Assembly: GCF_029227915.1 (NCBI RefSeq)
Contig: NC_079885.1
Span: 5,952,001 to 6,016,000, forward strand
Direction: 5' to 3'
DNA from: Hydractinia symbiolongicarpus
Lineage: Eukaryota; Cnidaria; Hydrozoa; Anthoathecata; Hydractiniidae
Length of the DNA: 64,000 nt
A program made the position numbers and the translations under genes. Shown here one piece after another: positions 25,643 to 37,772 of the stretch. Positions within the stretch are counted from its first letter, which is position 1. Every line of letters starts with the position of its first letter. Below the pieces are notes generated by a model. It had not been told where the DNA came from and searched no databases. It saw nothing but the letters and a program-made list of their open reading frames with translations.

Positions 25643-26539
25643 CAAAAATAATGTGTGAATGTTTAATATTTAGAAAAAGTTGCTAACTTGTCAAATACAA
25701 ACATTTTTTATCATTTTTTATGTATATTGCATTTATTTAAGCGCCTTTACATCTAGCCTGTTTAAACATCTTAAGTTTTTCTTGTGTTCTAAAGGTTTTT
25801 TAAGACTGGTTTGTGGTCACAGGCCAAGTAGCATACACCACTTTGGTTTTTTCAAATGTAAATTAAAGATCAGAATTGGGTGTGTCACTATTGTGAATGT
25901 ATTGTACTTCAGCTTTTTAAACGAGTAATAGACTCCCTGAGAGTTTAATTAGTTTTCTAGATTTTTAGTGAAGGAGGCGCAATTGGAGGCGGGCGTTATA
26001 TAGAGGCAGGGTTTTAATTATTAGAGCATCTACGTCTAGTTAAAGGTAACAAAAACGACTTTATCACTGGATTTCTTTCCTTTCACGCTTGAGAGCTCAT
26101 CGGTTATTAAATATCCGAGAATCAATGAGTTCAAAATTTTACCTTCTTAACAAATCTACAAAATTTTAGCTTAATCTAAATCAACAAGTTTCTTGCGTAA
26201 TTCATACGCAGGGTTTTAATTCTTTAAGTAAGGAAGGAAGGCTTAATATCAAAATATGTCTTCGAGCCCGGTTGATAGGCAAAACTTTCAAATCAGTGAA
26301 AAACATATCAGCGAATTTTGAAGCTTCTCGTTTTTCACATCTTTTCCTATCATTTAAGGCCCAAGCGACAATATAGAGATGAACAAAAGAGTACATAAAA
26401 ACAACAGACACAGTTTTGGTTTTCAACCTTCTGCAGTAAACTTGATGAGAAATGTTTACCTTCATATGAAAACAAACCCAAGACGTATCACTGCCAAATA
26501 TTTTGTAGTGATTGAGTGTAAGCGTGGTCACGCAGTTGC

Positions 26540-26697
26540 ACCTTGCACGTTACCTTACACGTTACATTGCACGTTACCTTACACGTTACCTTACGCGTTC
26601 TTTGCACGTTACCTTGCACGTTACCTTACACGTTACATTGCACGTTACCTTACACGTTACCTTACGCGTTCTTTGCACGTTACCTTGCACGTTAGGT
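26540..26697. repeat. Tandem array of CACGTTACCTTA-type 12-mers
   Basis: Units of cacgttaccttg/cacgttaccttacg are repeated about a dozen times in a higher-order pattern. A block of about 60 bases ending acgcgttctttg occurs twice. The long frames here are artefacts. Confidence 0.9.
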
Positions 26698-26719
26698 AAC
26701 CAAAGAAACTGCTGCTGCG

Positions 26720-26896
26720 TTGTTAAAGCTTGGTTTCCATCTGGCGTAAATTCGCGTTAAACAGGTTGCTCTATAAATGGAGTTACTTTTTGGAAACGTC
26801 GATGAATAATTAGCGCACCTGTTTTAATTTCGATTAGGGCGCAGACTAAATATCAAAACTAATTTAACGCCAGATAGAAAGTAAGCTTAACCAATG
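26720..26896. mobile_element. Short MITE-like element with about 30-bp inverted ends
   Basis: The left end (GTTAAAGCTTGGTTTCCATC, then tggcgtaaatt) and the complement of the right end (GTTAAGCTTACTTTCTATCT, then ggcgttaaatt) match over most of about 30 bases. It is non-coding and about 175 bp long. Its tip shares GGTTTCCAT with the element at 28791-29063. Confidence 0.55.
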
Positions 26897-27271
26897 GATG
26901 AACTGGAAAAAAACCCTTCGGGCTGTGGTAGTTGGGCGTTGACAAAGTTACTAGAAACAATTTGTATGTAACCATATTAAATTGGAGACTACTGATGATT
27001 TGAATTTACAACTTTAGCATAATACAATTCGCAAAAAAAAACTGGTTACTCATAAATTATTCATATCTTTTCGAATCATGCCGAAAATGAGGAAAATCAG
27101 AGCGTTGCGAGAGAAGTTCGAAACATATTTTGATAAAAAATATAACCTTGGAGGAAAGAATACAATCCAAGATATAACAGAGCGAATCTAACTTAAACTG
27201 GATGTTCTATTAACTGTAAAAATTCTTGTATTTAATCAAGTTGTTGATCAAACCAGGATGGAGTTGCGGAA

Positions 27272-28278
27272 ATGGATCAGCGTGAAGTATTCAAAATTTT
27301 AATACAGCATTGGATATTTTGTGTGTTGTTGATAATACAAGTTTTTTCTTTGCATGTTGATAGAAGGCCAGCTTCATGTTCTGCTGACAAATTTGCTGAC
27401 GGTTGTTCGGTACCGTCAGTTATTCCTGCACCTTTCAAGAAAGAGTTTACTCCTGCTTGTAACAGACACGATATCTGCTACGGATGTGTAAGTCATGTTT
27501 TAATTGCTATTTTTCTTAAAATTTAAAAATTTGCGCTCAAATTTGTAAATGTTAATGTACCCTGAAATTTTTTTGTCGTTCATTTTTAAGAAATTCAAAG
27601 CCAAAAATTTTGCGTTACTTTTAAAAGTTTCGTGTGTAAAGTTTTGCGTGTAACGTTTCGTGTGTAAAGTTTTGCGTGTTAAGTTTCGTGTAAAAAAATT
27701 CGCGTGTTAAGTTTCGCGTGTAAAGGTTTGTGTAAAAGTTTCGCGTGTAAAGTTTCGTGTGTAAAGCTGTGTGTAAAAGTTTTGTGTGTAAAGTTTCGTG
27801 TAAAATTTCGCGTGTCTAAAGTAATCTTTTTGCAAAGGCCATTTTTACTTTTCTGCCCAACTACGTACCAGGGCCTGCTTTGTGCTTTTTTATATGGGCT
27901 TAAAAGAACCATACGACAAGTCTGTTTCACCGTCATTATTGCTTATTTGTTTTACTTGTATGAGTTTTGTTCTCTCACTTTTAGGGTTATCATTATAATT
28001 GGTCACGTGCACAGTGCGATGAAGCTTTCTATAAAAACATGAAACTAATCTGCGAACATTTAAGAACAAGACGATCGGTGCTAGATTATTTCCTAAATCT
28101 GTGGAACACGATTAACAAAATAGGTAGCACAAAGAGTCAGTGTTTAACATCAGCTAAAATATATTACGAAGGTGTTCATTTGTTTGCTGACTCTCATTTT
28201 GATCGAAAAGAACATGATTATTGTCTGTCCACATGCGCAGACAAACACGGTAATCCAAAGTTTAATGTAACAGTGTAA
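27272..28278 (+). CDS. Secreted phospholipase A2 (HD-type), two exons
   Basis: Exons 27272-27487 and 27985-28278 join in phase 0 (donor GTAAGT, acceptor cttttag) to 169 residues. The protein has an N-terminal hydrophobic signal (WIFCVLLIIQVFSL) and the catalytic motif CNRHDICYGC with His66-Asp67. Exon 2 follows with a second conserved helix (AQCDEAFYKNM..C) and more cysteines. This is the calcium-dependent secretory PLA2 fold, hydrolysing the sn-2 ester of phospholipids outside the cell. The spacing and the short N-terminal part resemble the conodipine/group XII-like branch found in cnidarians and molluscs rather than pancreatic or venom groups I/II. Whether it is digestive, defensive or a venom component cannot be told from sequence. 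The intron holds a tandem repeat. Confidence 0.85.
27620..27825. repeat. Tandem repeat in the PLA2 intron
   Basis: About fifteen units of roughly 12-17 bases of the type gtttcgtgtgtaaa, with gcgtgt variants, fill the centre of the intron. Minus-strand frames with repeated TRNFT or HAKL peptides are shadows of this repeat. Confidence 0.85.
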
Positions 28279-31180
28279 TATTAACACGAAATCAATTGAA
28301 ATTAAATATATTAAAGTGTAAAAATTTTATCCGACTGTGCACAACAGTCCTCGAAGATGTTCAAGCCGCTATACCAAACAGTTGAATTTCAAATAGGCAT
28401 ACAAAAGGCTTTGCAGAAGAGGATAGGTGATTTAATTGCTTCAGAAAGTCAATGAGATAATGAATTGGTAATAATTTTGGCCCGAAGTCTGTGCTTTGTG
28501 ACGTGACGATAGCCACAAAAACAAAAAAGCAGGAATAGAGGAATTCTTGTCAATAAGTTGCGCATGAAAGTATAGTAAATGTAACCTACTGTTTAAAAAG
28601 TAGAAACAAAAAGATATTATAAAGCTACATTACAGTACCGAAAATGAAAAATGGCGTATGTCAATGGCGTATTGTTTTAGAGGTCCCACTGTTGATGTAC
28701 TTAACTGCAATCCAAATCTATACCTGAAATACACAGTGTTTTTTTTACGTGTTGTTTATTCTGTTATTTATGTTAAAGAACAAATGTAAAGTTGGGTTTC
28801 CATGAAGCGAATTCGGCGGAGATATATTTTTGATTTCCACTAGAAAGAAAAAAAAAACGTAGCGAATTTAAAATACCGAAAATAAATATTAATGTGAAAA
28901 ACGAAACAGTTGTTTTCAACCCTTGCCAGAAAAGCGTTTTCAAAATAAGTACTTATGGTTGCGTTTTAATTGGTTTCGCCATCAAAAACTTTTCGTCGAA
29001 GCGAATTTTTCGAAATAAAATTAAAGCATTTCGCCGCCGAATTCACCTCGTGGAAATCCTGCTTAGAACATAAACACTACGTACATTGTTTAAAAGCATT
29101 GTTTTAAATACCTATAAATATAGAACCTTGTAAATAAATAAATATCTAATATACATTTTATATACTTAAAATAAATTTTAGCTTACTTCTATGACAAATA
29201 GAACAAGATTTGACACTATGTTGTGATTTTTAGTTTTTGCCCAAATACCACATAATCAATAGATTTCCACATATTACCATGCTTTGGTTTTGAACTGGTT
29301 GAAGTGACTTTTGTTGATTAAACATGGTCCCTTCTATGGGGTTGTCAGTTTTTATGTTGAAAGTATGTTAGGAACAATGACTATGTATGACTTTTTGATG
29401 GAGTTGTTAGTACGTTTTGAAAATCGGTCTAAAAAAACAGCTGCCGTCGACAAAGTTTACCGCAGCATGTGGAGGCATGGTAATTATTGCACATACTCTT
29501 AAAAATTACTTTCCTTAATCTATCACAATGCTATTAATTTTTATTGAATTTATTTTTGAGGAGAACAAAATATAATTTTTTATATTTTTTTATTTTTCAT
29601 TTTTTGAATGTTTATACAATGTTTATACAGGGACCGTCCTGTAAATATAAATATTTTTAAAAAGTTGGCATGGTATAAGGAAATGAACCTATCTTATAAT
29701 ACAGAAAGATTTATAAGATTGCATTTTTTTATAGCTTTTGTAGGTATAGTAGAAATTGTAATGTAAAACTTAGGCATATAAAGTTTTGGTTGGTTTGCAT
29801 CATTAAACGAAAAAGTGGAAGCATATAATGTGATAAACGCATATCATTGTGTCATAAAGACATAGCAATATGGTAACTTGCAACGCGTTATATTTTTTGA
29901 CTTTAAAAGCTCTTGCGTTTCATACACGAGAACAAAATGTTGGGGTTTTCGTTCGATTTAACGCGAGTGGGGGAAACTCCAGAATGTACAGTAACAACAG
30001 GGTAGGAGAGCAAATTCGGATACCGCAAAAAATGCACAAGAAAACGGAAGTGTAATATCAGCAGGGCTTGTCGTGTAGCTTTTAGCTTTTAGCTAACTGA
30101 TGGTTATTTGATGTGGTAAACCTCACTAATTTCAAACGTATACCCTGTTAATTGTTTCACAATTCTAGAGTGTTTAAGCTTCATCTATAGATGACTTGCC
30201 ATTGTTTACAAAGGTTACCTAGCTAGCAAGCTAAAAGACAGGTGTGTAGGAATTAATGAAATTGATAATAGGTAGCTTACGTTTAGAATCACAAGACCCA
30301 AAAGCCACTGGAATTACCCTATCTAACTTTATTCTTCTCTTTTTTAAAATGTAAGGCTATTTTAAAACTAGCTGAAGCTTTCCTCTCATGACAAAAGAAG
30401 TTTCCAGCTAAAAGTATTTATTTTGCTCAAATTTTGCAACTTTGCCAGATAAGTCCCTTGGAAATTGTAAAAATAAGCAACCAACCCAAGATGCTCACAA
30501 TATTGGCTTGCAGAATATGAGTTCATGCTGCCTATTAAAAAGTTAAAAAGTTTGAAGCAGTGCAAATCAGGCAGTGACAAGTTTTCTTATAATCCCCATC
30601 AGTAAAATAAGCAAGGTCAAAATTATTACACAAGCCATAGTTTGATAGTTCTGACCTTGTTAGATAATTGATAAGAATGACTATCATTTGTAACGTGAAT
30701 ATATGCTCACACGGATGGCCACATGCTTACTTGAGATTGTGCATGAACCAAAATAAGTGGTATTTGAATTTAAACTTTTATTTGACTCCTTGAAAATTAG
30801 TTGAAAGAAACTTTGAATTCTCTCATATGTCTTACGTGTTTTGAACAACAACTGAATGCAAAAATATAGAAAAACCGTGAATAAATATACTTTTAAAAGT
30901 TAGATAATTACACTTTTGAGAGTTGAATAATTACGCTAGAGAGTTATTAAGTAGTGTGTGTAAAATTTTTCTTTTTTGTTTTTATATATACAATAAATGA
31001 ATGATTAGAATTAAATAAGTGGGTTTTACCCTACAGACCCATAGTAGATTATTCTGTAAGACAATGATAAAAATATCTGAATCGAGGAAAAAGCAACCTT
31101 ATGATTTTGGTATGCCAACTAGAAGACCATAGAACAGCATAAAAAAGTATTGTTGGGACAAAGTTTGTAAAGCTAGCATA
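28279..31180. other. Intergenic with one MITE-like element
   Basis: The element at 28791-29063 is the only structure recognised. Short frames at 29311-29502 and 29870-30055 have no recognisable domain or exon signals. Confidence 0.45.
28791..29063. mobile_element. MITE-like element with about 35-bp inverted ends
   Basis: The left end GTTGGGTTTCCATGAAGCG (then aattcggcggaga) and the complement of the right end (ATTTCCACGAGGTGAATTCG, then gcggcga) agree at about 27 of 35 positions. The rest is AT-rich and non-coding. Confidence 0.65.
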
Positions 31181-32760
31181 TATTAGGTGTATAGAGAAGT
31201 ATAATAGAATTGCCACTTTTATGTCAGTTTATGCTCCACAGTGTGGACTCAGTGAGGAAGATATAGATAAGTTTTATGATGAGTCAATAGCAGACATAGT
31301 GGTTTGCAAGACATTTAATAAGAGGCAGAGTACAGGCTGATAATATATAAGTCAGGTGGTGGTGTCAGATGCTTATAGATTACTTCCTGGTTAAAAATTC
31401 AGACTAGAAGGAGGGGTAAGAGAGTGTTTCCCAGCATAGGTTGCTGGTTTGTGATATTATCTTTAAGAGTGTTAAAGAAGCCAAGCAAAAGTACATGCCC
31501 TGTCATTAAGTCTGGAAACTGAAGGAAGAGATGTAGCAAGAAAATATGTGCAAAAGTTCAGCAATTGGCCTACAATGGTCAATGTGATAGTGAAAATGTT
31601 GAAAGTACTTAGACTAATTCGAAGAATTTTCAAAGAATCATTCATCAGTGTTAAGGTAAAAGCAGAAGCAAAAAAAATCAGATTTGCAGATTTGTTAAGA
31701 AGGGAAGACCAGTGCAATGAGGTGTTCAAGAAATGAAGAAGAATATATAATCAAAATGTTGTAGGTGAGAAGTATATTACGTAATGATGAAGGTGTTTTG
31801 GACAGCTTGGAAAAGTTATTATCAGAGTTTACTTAACACTGAATTTGATTGGGAAGAGGATAATTTGCCTAATGATGATGTTGTAGAAAGGCCAGCTATA
31901 CAGATCAAGACGGAGTGGCTAGTGGAGGCTATTAGGACAATGAAGATTGGCAAGGCTGCAGGAGAAAATTATGTGTGGATAAGTGGTTAGTTAAGATGGT
32001 ATAATCTATGATCTATGTACAGCAATGTTAGAAGTCGTTTCAGGATTAACAGTTCACTTATTGATGAATTTAGTGTAATTGTTGATGTATACATCAGGGC
32101 TTTGTACTTAGTCCTTTGTTCTTTGTTTTAGTCTTAGAAGCGCTGTCGATGGAGTTTAAAACAGGTTGTCCATGGAAGTTATTGTATACAAATGATTTCG
32201 TTTTCATAGCAGAGTCAATGGAAGAATTTAGTTGAAAAGTTTGAGAAGAAGAAGAAGAAAGGACTATAACGGTTAGAATAAATGCAGCAAGCCTAAAGTC
32301 ACAATAAGTAGTGTTGAAGCTAAGTATGACCTTAGTTGGAAAGTTGCCTTGTGAAGTTTGCAGGAAAGGGGTTGATACTAACTCAATTTTTGGTCAGACT
32401 TTTAAGCATTGGGTACAAGAGGTACACTTGTATTGGAGAAAGGTTAATGATAAATATTGCCAGCTTTAATGATGTACAGTAGTGGCTCATTAGAGAAAGC
32501 TGAAAACTTCTGTTATTTGGTGATATATGTTGGGTAGTTAAAGGAGGTGTTGGAAGAAGTGTTTACTTGTAGAATAGGTTCGGCTTGGAAAAGTTTGAAG
32601 AGTTACTTTCTTTTTTAAATAGCAAAGTCTTGTCAATTGAGGTAAAATGTAGGTGTAGTTATGTTGTTACGGTAGTGAAACAAGAACATTGAAGCAAAAA
32701 GATCTTGACCATTAAGAAAGGGAGAATGGTTAGGTGGCTGTGTAACTTTTTTGTTCACTT
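31180..32760 (+). pseudogene. RTE-like LINE remnant (endonuclease and reverse transcriptase)
   Basis: The plus strand gives ordered but frameshifted pieces of a non-LTR retrotransposon polyprotein. These are an endonuclease block with VYAPQCGLSEEDIDKFYDES (31220-31285), an RT N-terminal block with WKSYYQSLLNTEFDW (31805-31855) and a palm block with VHQGFVLSPLFFVLVLEALS (32090-32150). The catalytic YADD has decayed to YTND (near 32190). The layout fits the RTE/CR1 group. Numerous stops show that it is inactive. Confidence 0.7.
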
Positions 32761-32807
32761 TAACTAAGAAGCAAGCTAGGTATCCTTAGCATAAAAAATG
32801 TTATCCA

Positions 32808-32920
32808 GCTTGGGTTAACCCAGGGCTATGGTTACATTTACTCGCCCATATATAAACACTGCAAAGGGGAATCAAATCCTGGTGCGTGAATTATAACCAC
32901 TAAGCCTCAATGTCACATTG
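32808..32920 (-). mobile_element. Truncated copy of the tRNA-derived SINE
   Basis: This is the same family as the SINE at 13005-13222. It shares a cttgggttaaccc core, then agggctatgg, and an actcgcccat stretch, with a decayed B box (GGATTTGATTCC) and A-box region on the minus strand. The part distal to gttaaccc is missing. Confidence 0.65.
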
Positions 32921-33280
32921 GAAGTTAAAGCTAACACAGTGCAATACTATGAGGGTTAAATAAAAATTAAATTTCTAGGTTGCATACAATCTTTTTTGGT
33001 TATTATATAACCTTTCTCTTTAATTATGTAATTATTTCTGTACAATTTTACAGGCATGTAGCACTGGAGCTGTATTTACCATAAGTATTTATGATTTTGT
33101 GTTTAAAAAAGATTTGTTGAAACTAAATATTTTAGTATTAGCTATAAAATGATGGGCGAGTGTAGTAATTGTGTAACAAAAAAGCAGTTTTAAAAGAGTT
33201 ACTGCCACCTTAATTATCAATCTATAATTTCTAACTAACATTTTGTTTTTTTGTATGTAGATAAAATAATTAACTTCTAG

Positions 33281-36200
33281 ATGGCAGGCTATCAACAACA
33301 ACCTAACAGAAATATGTTATGGAATATTTTTCAGAAGTATGTTTATAAGCTAAATTGTCAAATGTTTTCTTATGAACTATCAAGAATCTACTGTAGTTGG
33401 TATTTGTTCAAATGAGAACTTACAAATAGTTCTTTTATACATAATATTTAATGGTGAAATTCAAGGCTGGCAAATTGTACTTCAAAAATATCTGCAGCCA
33501 ATTGATGCCATATTTGTCAGCCTTAAAAGGTATATTTGCCCAGGAGATCTGCCAATTATCACTGTATTAAAAAATTTTTTTTAGGATTGATCGAAATAGA
33601 GACGGAGGTATTGACTCTAGTGAACTACAAGTAGCACTTCAAAATGGTTAGTATGTCACAGCACTTCTGTAAGTTGCACTTCATGTACTGTCACTTTTTA
33701 GAAGACCACATCATTTGTCCTATCCCAAAAAAGTGCCCATCATCTAATTATGTGAAAGAAAATAGGAAAAAATTGCTTAAAATTAAATAATATGGCACAT
33801 GCTTTACTACTTCAAGAATAACAGTACAAGACAGTGTATCTGTTGTTTGGTTCTAATTAAAGCAGTGCTTGGGCAAATTCAAGCAGACAAAATATTCCCT
33901 CTCTGATATTCAAACAGGTAAAGGTAATCAATAGTGCTGATATCTTTTTAAATGGCAAAAGATAACATTGTTTTGCGCTCAGATAAAATTGTAAAAACAA
34001 ATACAAAACTTGCTCAAGTTATCATCACTATAACGTTTTATGAAAAACACGTAGACATCAATTACTTTACACATACATATGTTTCACATTAACCGTATAA
34101 TATTTTTTTATTAAGTATATTTATCGCACACACATATTTAATTTTTAGGGTTTTCATGTTTTCTTTTTGTTATCTTTACTGGGTTATTTGTTATAGGCTC
34201 CTGGTCACCTTTTAATCCCGAGACAGTACGTCTTATGGTTGGTAAGTGTTTATTTGAATTATAGCTTGGTATACATTGTTATTGTGTTAAGAAATTGATA
34301 GTGAAATCAATGCACTTTGAGAGAATTATCTATAGACAATATTTACACAGGCAGGTTGTGTGTCTCCTTGTGGGATAAAATGAAAAGTGTTTACAGAATG
34401 AAATCAGCATATTTTTATACCAGGATGAGGATAAGTGATCTCATTCCTATATGATAACGTGAAGTGAATGTTACGAATTATAATATCGTTTTTTTAAAAA
34501 GAAATAATTTGTCACAGTAAACAAGCATTTAGCATTTATCCAATAGCTAATGACATTAAAGTCAAAAATCAATTCCTGTAGAAAAACGCCATATTGCTAA
34601 ATACTATGTGTTATTGATAAAATTTATTTTAATAAAAACAAGACGTATGATATACGCAAACAACCTCGCGAATAAAGTTTACAAAAAGCTGTCTATCAAA
34701 TTGTGATTTTTGTTACGAAGTTAGGCACGACATATTTTACTATTCAGATACGCAATAATACTACGCAGTTATATTTCAAAAATTGATTTGTGAGATCTTC
34801 TTGAACGGAAAATTCCTCGATATTTTAATTTTCGATGGGTCCGTCTTGGGTGAACCCAGGAAGAAGAAAGACCACAAACCCCACCTAAAATTTGCTAAAT
34901 TCAGTAATTCAGTTAATTCTGCCTACATTCACTTTTGAAAAGTTTGGTGGAAACACCTTTACTTTACCAGTTAGTTAAATAAGGCTTTTGAACCCTTTTC
35001 TTATCTTTTTAAAAAAGAAAAAGGAAAAAAAAAAGGAAAAATAGTTACCAAGTTGAGATTCGAACACACGACAACTCCCGTGTCGGTGCTCAGAGAGGCA
35101 AAAATTTCCATTCTTGTAGGACACATTTGCGTTTTAATACAAGCTCACGAGCTTGTAATAACTTGTGACTAAACAATACTTGATTTTACACATGTTTTTT
35201 TTCTAATTTTATCCCAGGATGAAATAATAGTGTTTGCATGCAATTTTTATTAAATTCAACCTGGTATGAGATATTGTTCTTGTTTCCAACAGAGAAATGA
35301 ACTCATCCAGAATGAGATTTTATCCTTGTTTTTATGATTGGGATTAACTCACCCGAGATGAGATTTGATCCTGCCTTGAAAGTGTAAAGTTGTGAGGACT
35401 AAAAACGGAAAAACTTGTCCCAGGAAGAAACTCATACCTGGACGAGATTTTACATACATTTTCTCCTCTTTGCCTATAAATTTTATTATTATATTATACT
35501 TGTGTTTTAAAGGACTGTTTGATTTTGACAACAATGGAACAATCGATTTCAATGAATTTGTCAGCTTGTGGCAATATGTGACAGATTGGACAAATACGTT
35601 TCGAAATTATGATACCAATCGAGATGGAACTATTGATCACAAAGAACTCTCTTCGGGTAATAATGCGTTGTTTTTTGACGGAAGACAGCTGATGATAACA
35701 TTCATATTACGTTCTTACACACTTTCTGTCTAAATTCTTTTGTTCATAGTGTTATGTAAAGCCATATAGTTATTTTTTTTAAAAAAACAGTACAACAGAA
35801 CATTTAACCAGGTCGTGTTACTTCTGTTGAAGACCAAAACCGCGAGTAAGTACTACTCTTCCCCACCCACGTTGGCTTTCTATTTTTTCACTATAGCTTA
35901 TATGTAGTACCCTGAAGTTCAATGTTATAAAACCCTGCTTTATTTTATGTGTCATGCATTTGACCGGACATCTATAGTAGAATAATTTTGGAGGTTTGTT
36001 CTACTAGATGTTGCTGCAAAATCTTGTTGCACCATATAAGCTATAGTTACATATATTCCAGCTGTACTTTTCTTCTTAATTTTTATATTTCACAGTACAA
36101 CTTAAAAACTGTTAAATGAAAAGCAAACTATTACAATGCATGTACAATGGAATAAAAGATATAAAGCTTTTACATTCCTGCAGGACTGTATACTATTACC

Positions 36201-37772
36201 TTCTTATTATCTTCTTAACTTTTATTGTTTACATGATTTTTCACCAATAATATTAATAACTACAAGTAGTTTGTTATTAAACAATTTTTTTTATAAATTT
36301 AAGTATATTGAAAAAAGGGGAAAAAAATTTAAAAAATCAATGTACCTCGAGAGAGAATAAATTTCAGTGATTGCATGATGGGGATTCTTAACCATCTCCT
36401 AGGTTCTCACCTGAGAAATCGCCAGTATTTAAAGTTTTGTTAGACAATTGAGGCTCCCTGAGAAATGTCAGACATATAGACAATCATAAGCCTAAAAGTT
36501 GAACTTTTTTGTTGTCTTTTTTATTTTGATAATTATTTTTTAATTTTAGCTATGAAGGGATTCGGTGAGTTTTCAACTTATGTTTCGTCTGTTGTTATTG
36601 TTATGAAGTTATCTTGCAGTTAAAACCATCTGTTTTATGGTGTCTGCCAGATCAAGAAAATCCTAAAAGAGTTATAAAAATTTGCTGAATTTCAGACAAT
36701 TTATAGCGCAGCAGTAAGTAAACAAATCTGATTGGATCCCAATCTTCTAAAACTTATCGATTGAGCTTTGTCAACATGTCTGTGGTTTTTAAAATATATA
36801 TGTTGTAGATTTGCTGTCGTTTTCAGCATCGTTCAAGAATTTTTTTTTTATTATAATTTAATTTTCAGGTTTTCGCATATCTGAGCGTTTAATTGGAGTT
36901 CTAATGCGAAGATTTGACCGCACTGGAACTGGCCATGTCCGCTTTGATGATTTTATACAACTCTGTGTTGTCGTGAGAGTAAGTGATCTGTCTTAACGTC
37001 GTCCTTTACCATAAATGTGACTTTATAGATTTTTCAGGACATAGGTTTTTGTCCTAAATGCTGCAATATTCATTTGCATTCACAATGTCTCGAGTTTTAA
37101 GAAAAACTGAAAAAAAAACAACGAACAACGCTTTTGTCTTTCCAAAAAAATTGCGAGAGTAATTTATAAGTCATTCCCAGTAATTTCGCGAAGAATTAAT
37201 TTTTGCAAATTGACCTTTCCAGAAGTTTTCGCCAATATCCATAAAATTCACAAAATTCACAAAAAGTGTTTTTAAGAATAGCTTTTCAAAAAATTTCACC
37301 TTGCTTGTGAACTATGAAGAGCTGAAGACAGTGTACTGTAATTTTGCTCTTCTTTAAGGGAACACATTGTTTGCGGTAGAAATTAATGCAGATTTTAATT
37401 TTGCGAATAAAGCAAGAATTGTGCAAAATGTGGACTTGCAATTAGGACTGCGATTGAGTTTATTAAAATTGTGGGATTGAAGATTAGAAGATTTGAATGA
37501 GTTAGCTTAAAAGTCAATTTTATGCTAAATTTTGAAAAAAATTGGAAGCGAGATGAAAATATCAAAACGTGAAATTTAGTTCTGCGAATTAAAGCCAAAT
37601 CCGGCAACATTAATTCCGCTTTTTTTCTTCCCCTTCGGTATGTTACATTGTTTTTGTGTTTCAGATGTTGACGAACTCATTTCAAAAGTTTGATCACACG
37701 CGAACAGGAAATATTGAAGTCACATACGAACAATTTCTTTCTATGGTCATTTCTGTTAAAGTCAGAAAATAA
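33281..37772 (+). CDS. PDCD6: Programmed cell death protein 6 (ALG-2), penta-EF-hand, seven exons
   Basis: Exons 33281-33336, 33585-33646, 34197-34241, 35513-35656, 36550-36564, 36869-36978 and 37665-37772 join in frame to 179 residues (vertebrate ALG-2 has about 190). Five EF-hands are seen: DRNRDGGIDSSE (EF1), DFDNNGTIDFNE (EF2), DTNRDGTIDHKE (EF3), and the degenerate DRTGTGHVRFDD (EF4) and DHTRTGNIEVTYE (EF5, insertion typical of penta-EF proteins). The diagnostic segment GSWSPFNPETVRLM between EF1 and EF2 matches ALG-2 rather than sorcin or peflin. The long Gly/Pro N-terminus is short here. Known role: calcium sensor and adaptor at ER exit sites and with ESCRT proteins such as ALIX. Exon 5 is a 15-base microexon encoding the AMKGF segment before EF4. 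Confidence 0.92.
35040..35110 (-). mobile_element. Possible tRNA-derived SINE fragment in a PDCD6 intron
   Basis: The minus strand carries GTGTTCGAATCTC, a B-box-like sequence, about 40 bases after gcctctctgagcaccgac. It cannot form a complete cloverleaf. It may be another SINE head, but support is weak. Confidence 0.25.

Larger units (their letters stand above)
23744..27271. other. Intergenic region with tandem repeats and short elements
   Basis: No protein gene is supported here. It contains a minisatellite at 24163-24330, a tRNA-like element at about 25575-25640, a tandem array at 26540-26697 and an inverted-repeat element at 26720-26896. Confidence 0.5.
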
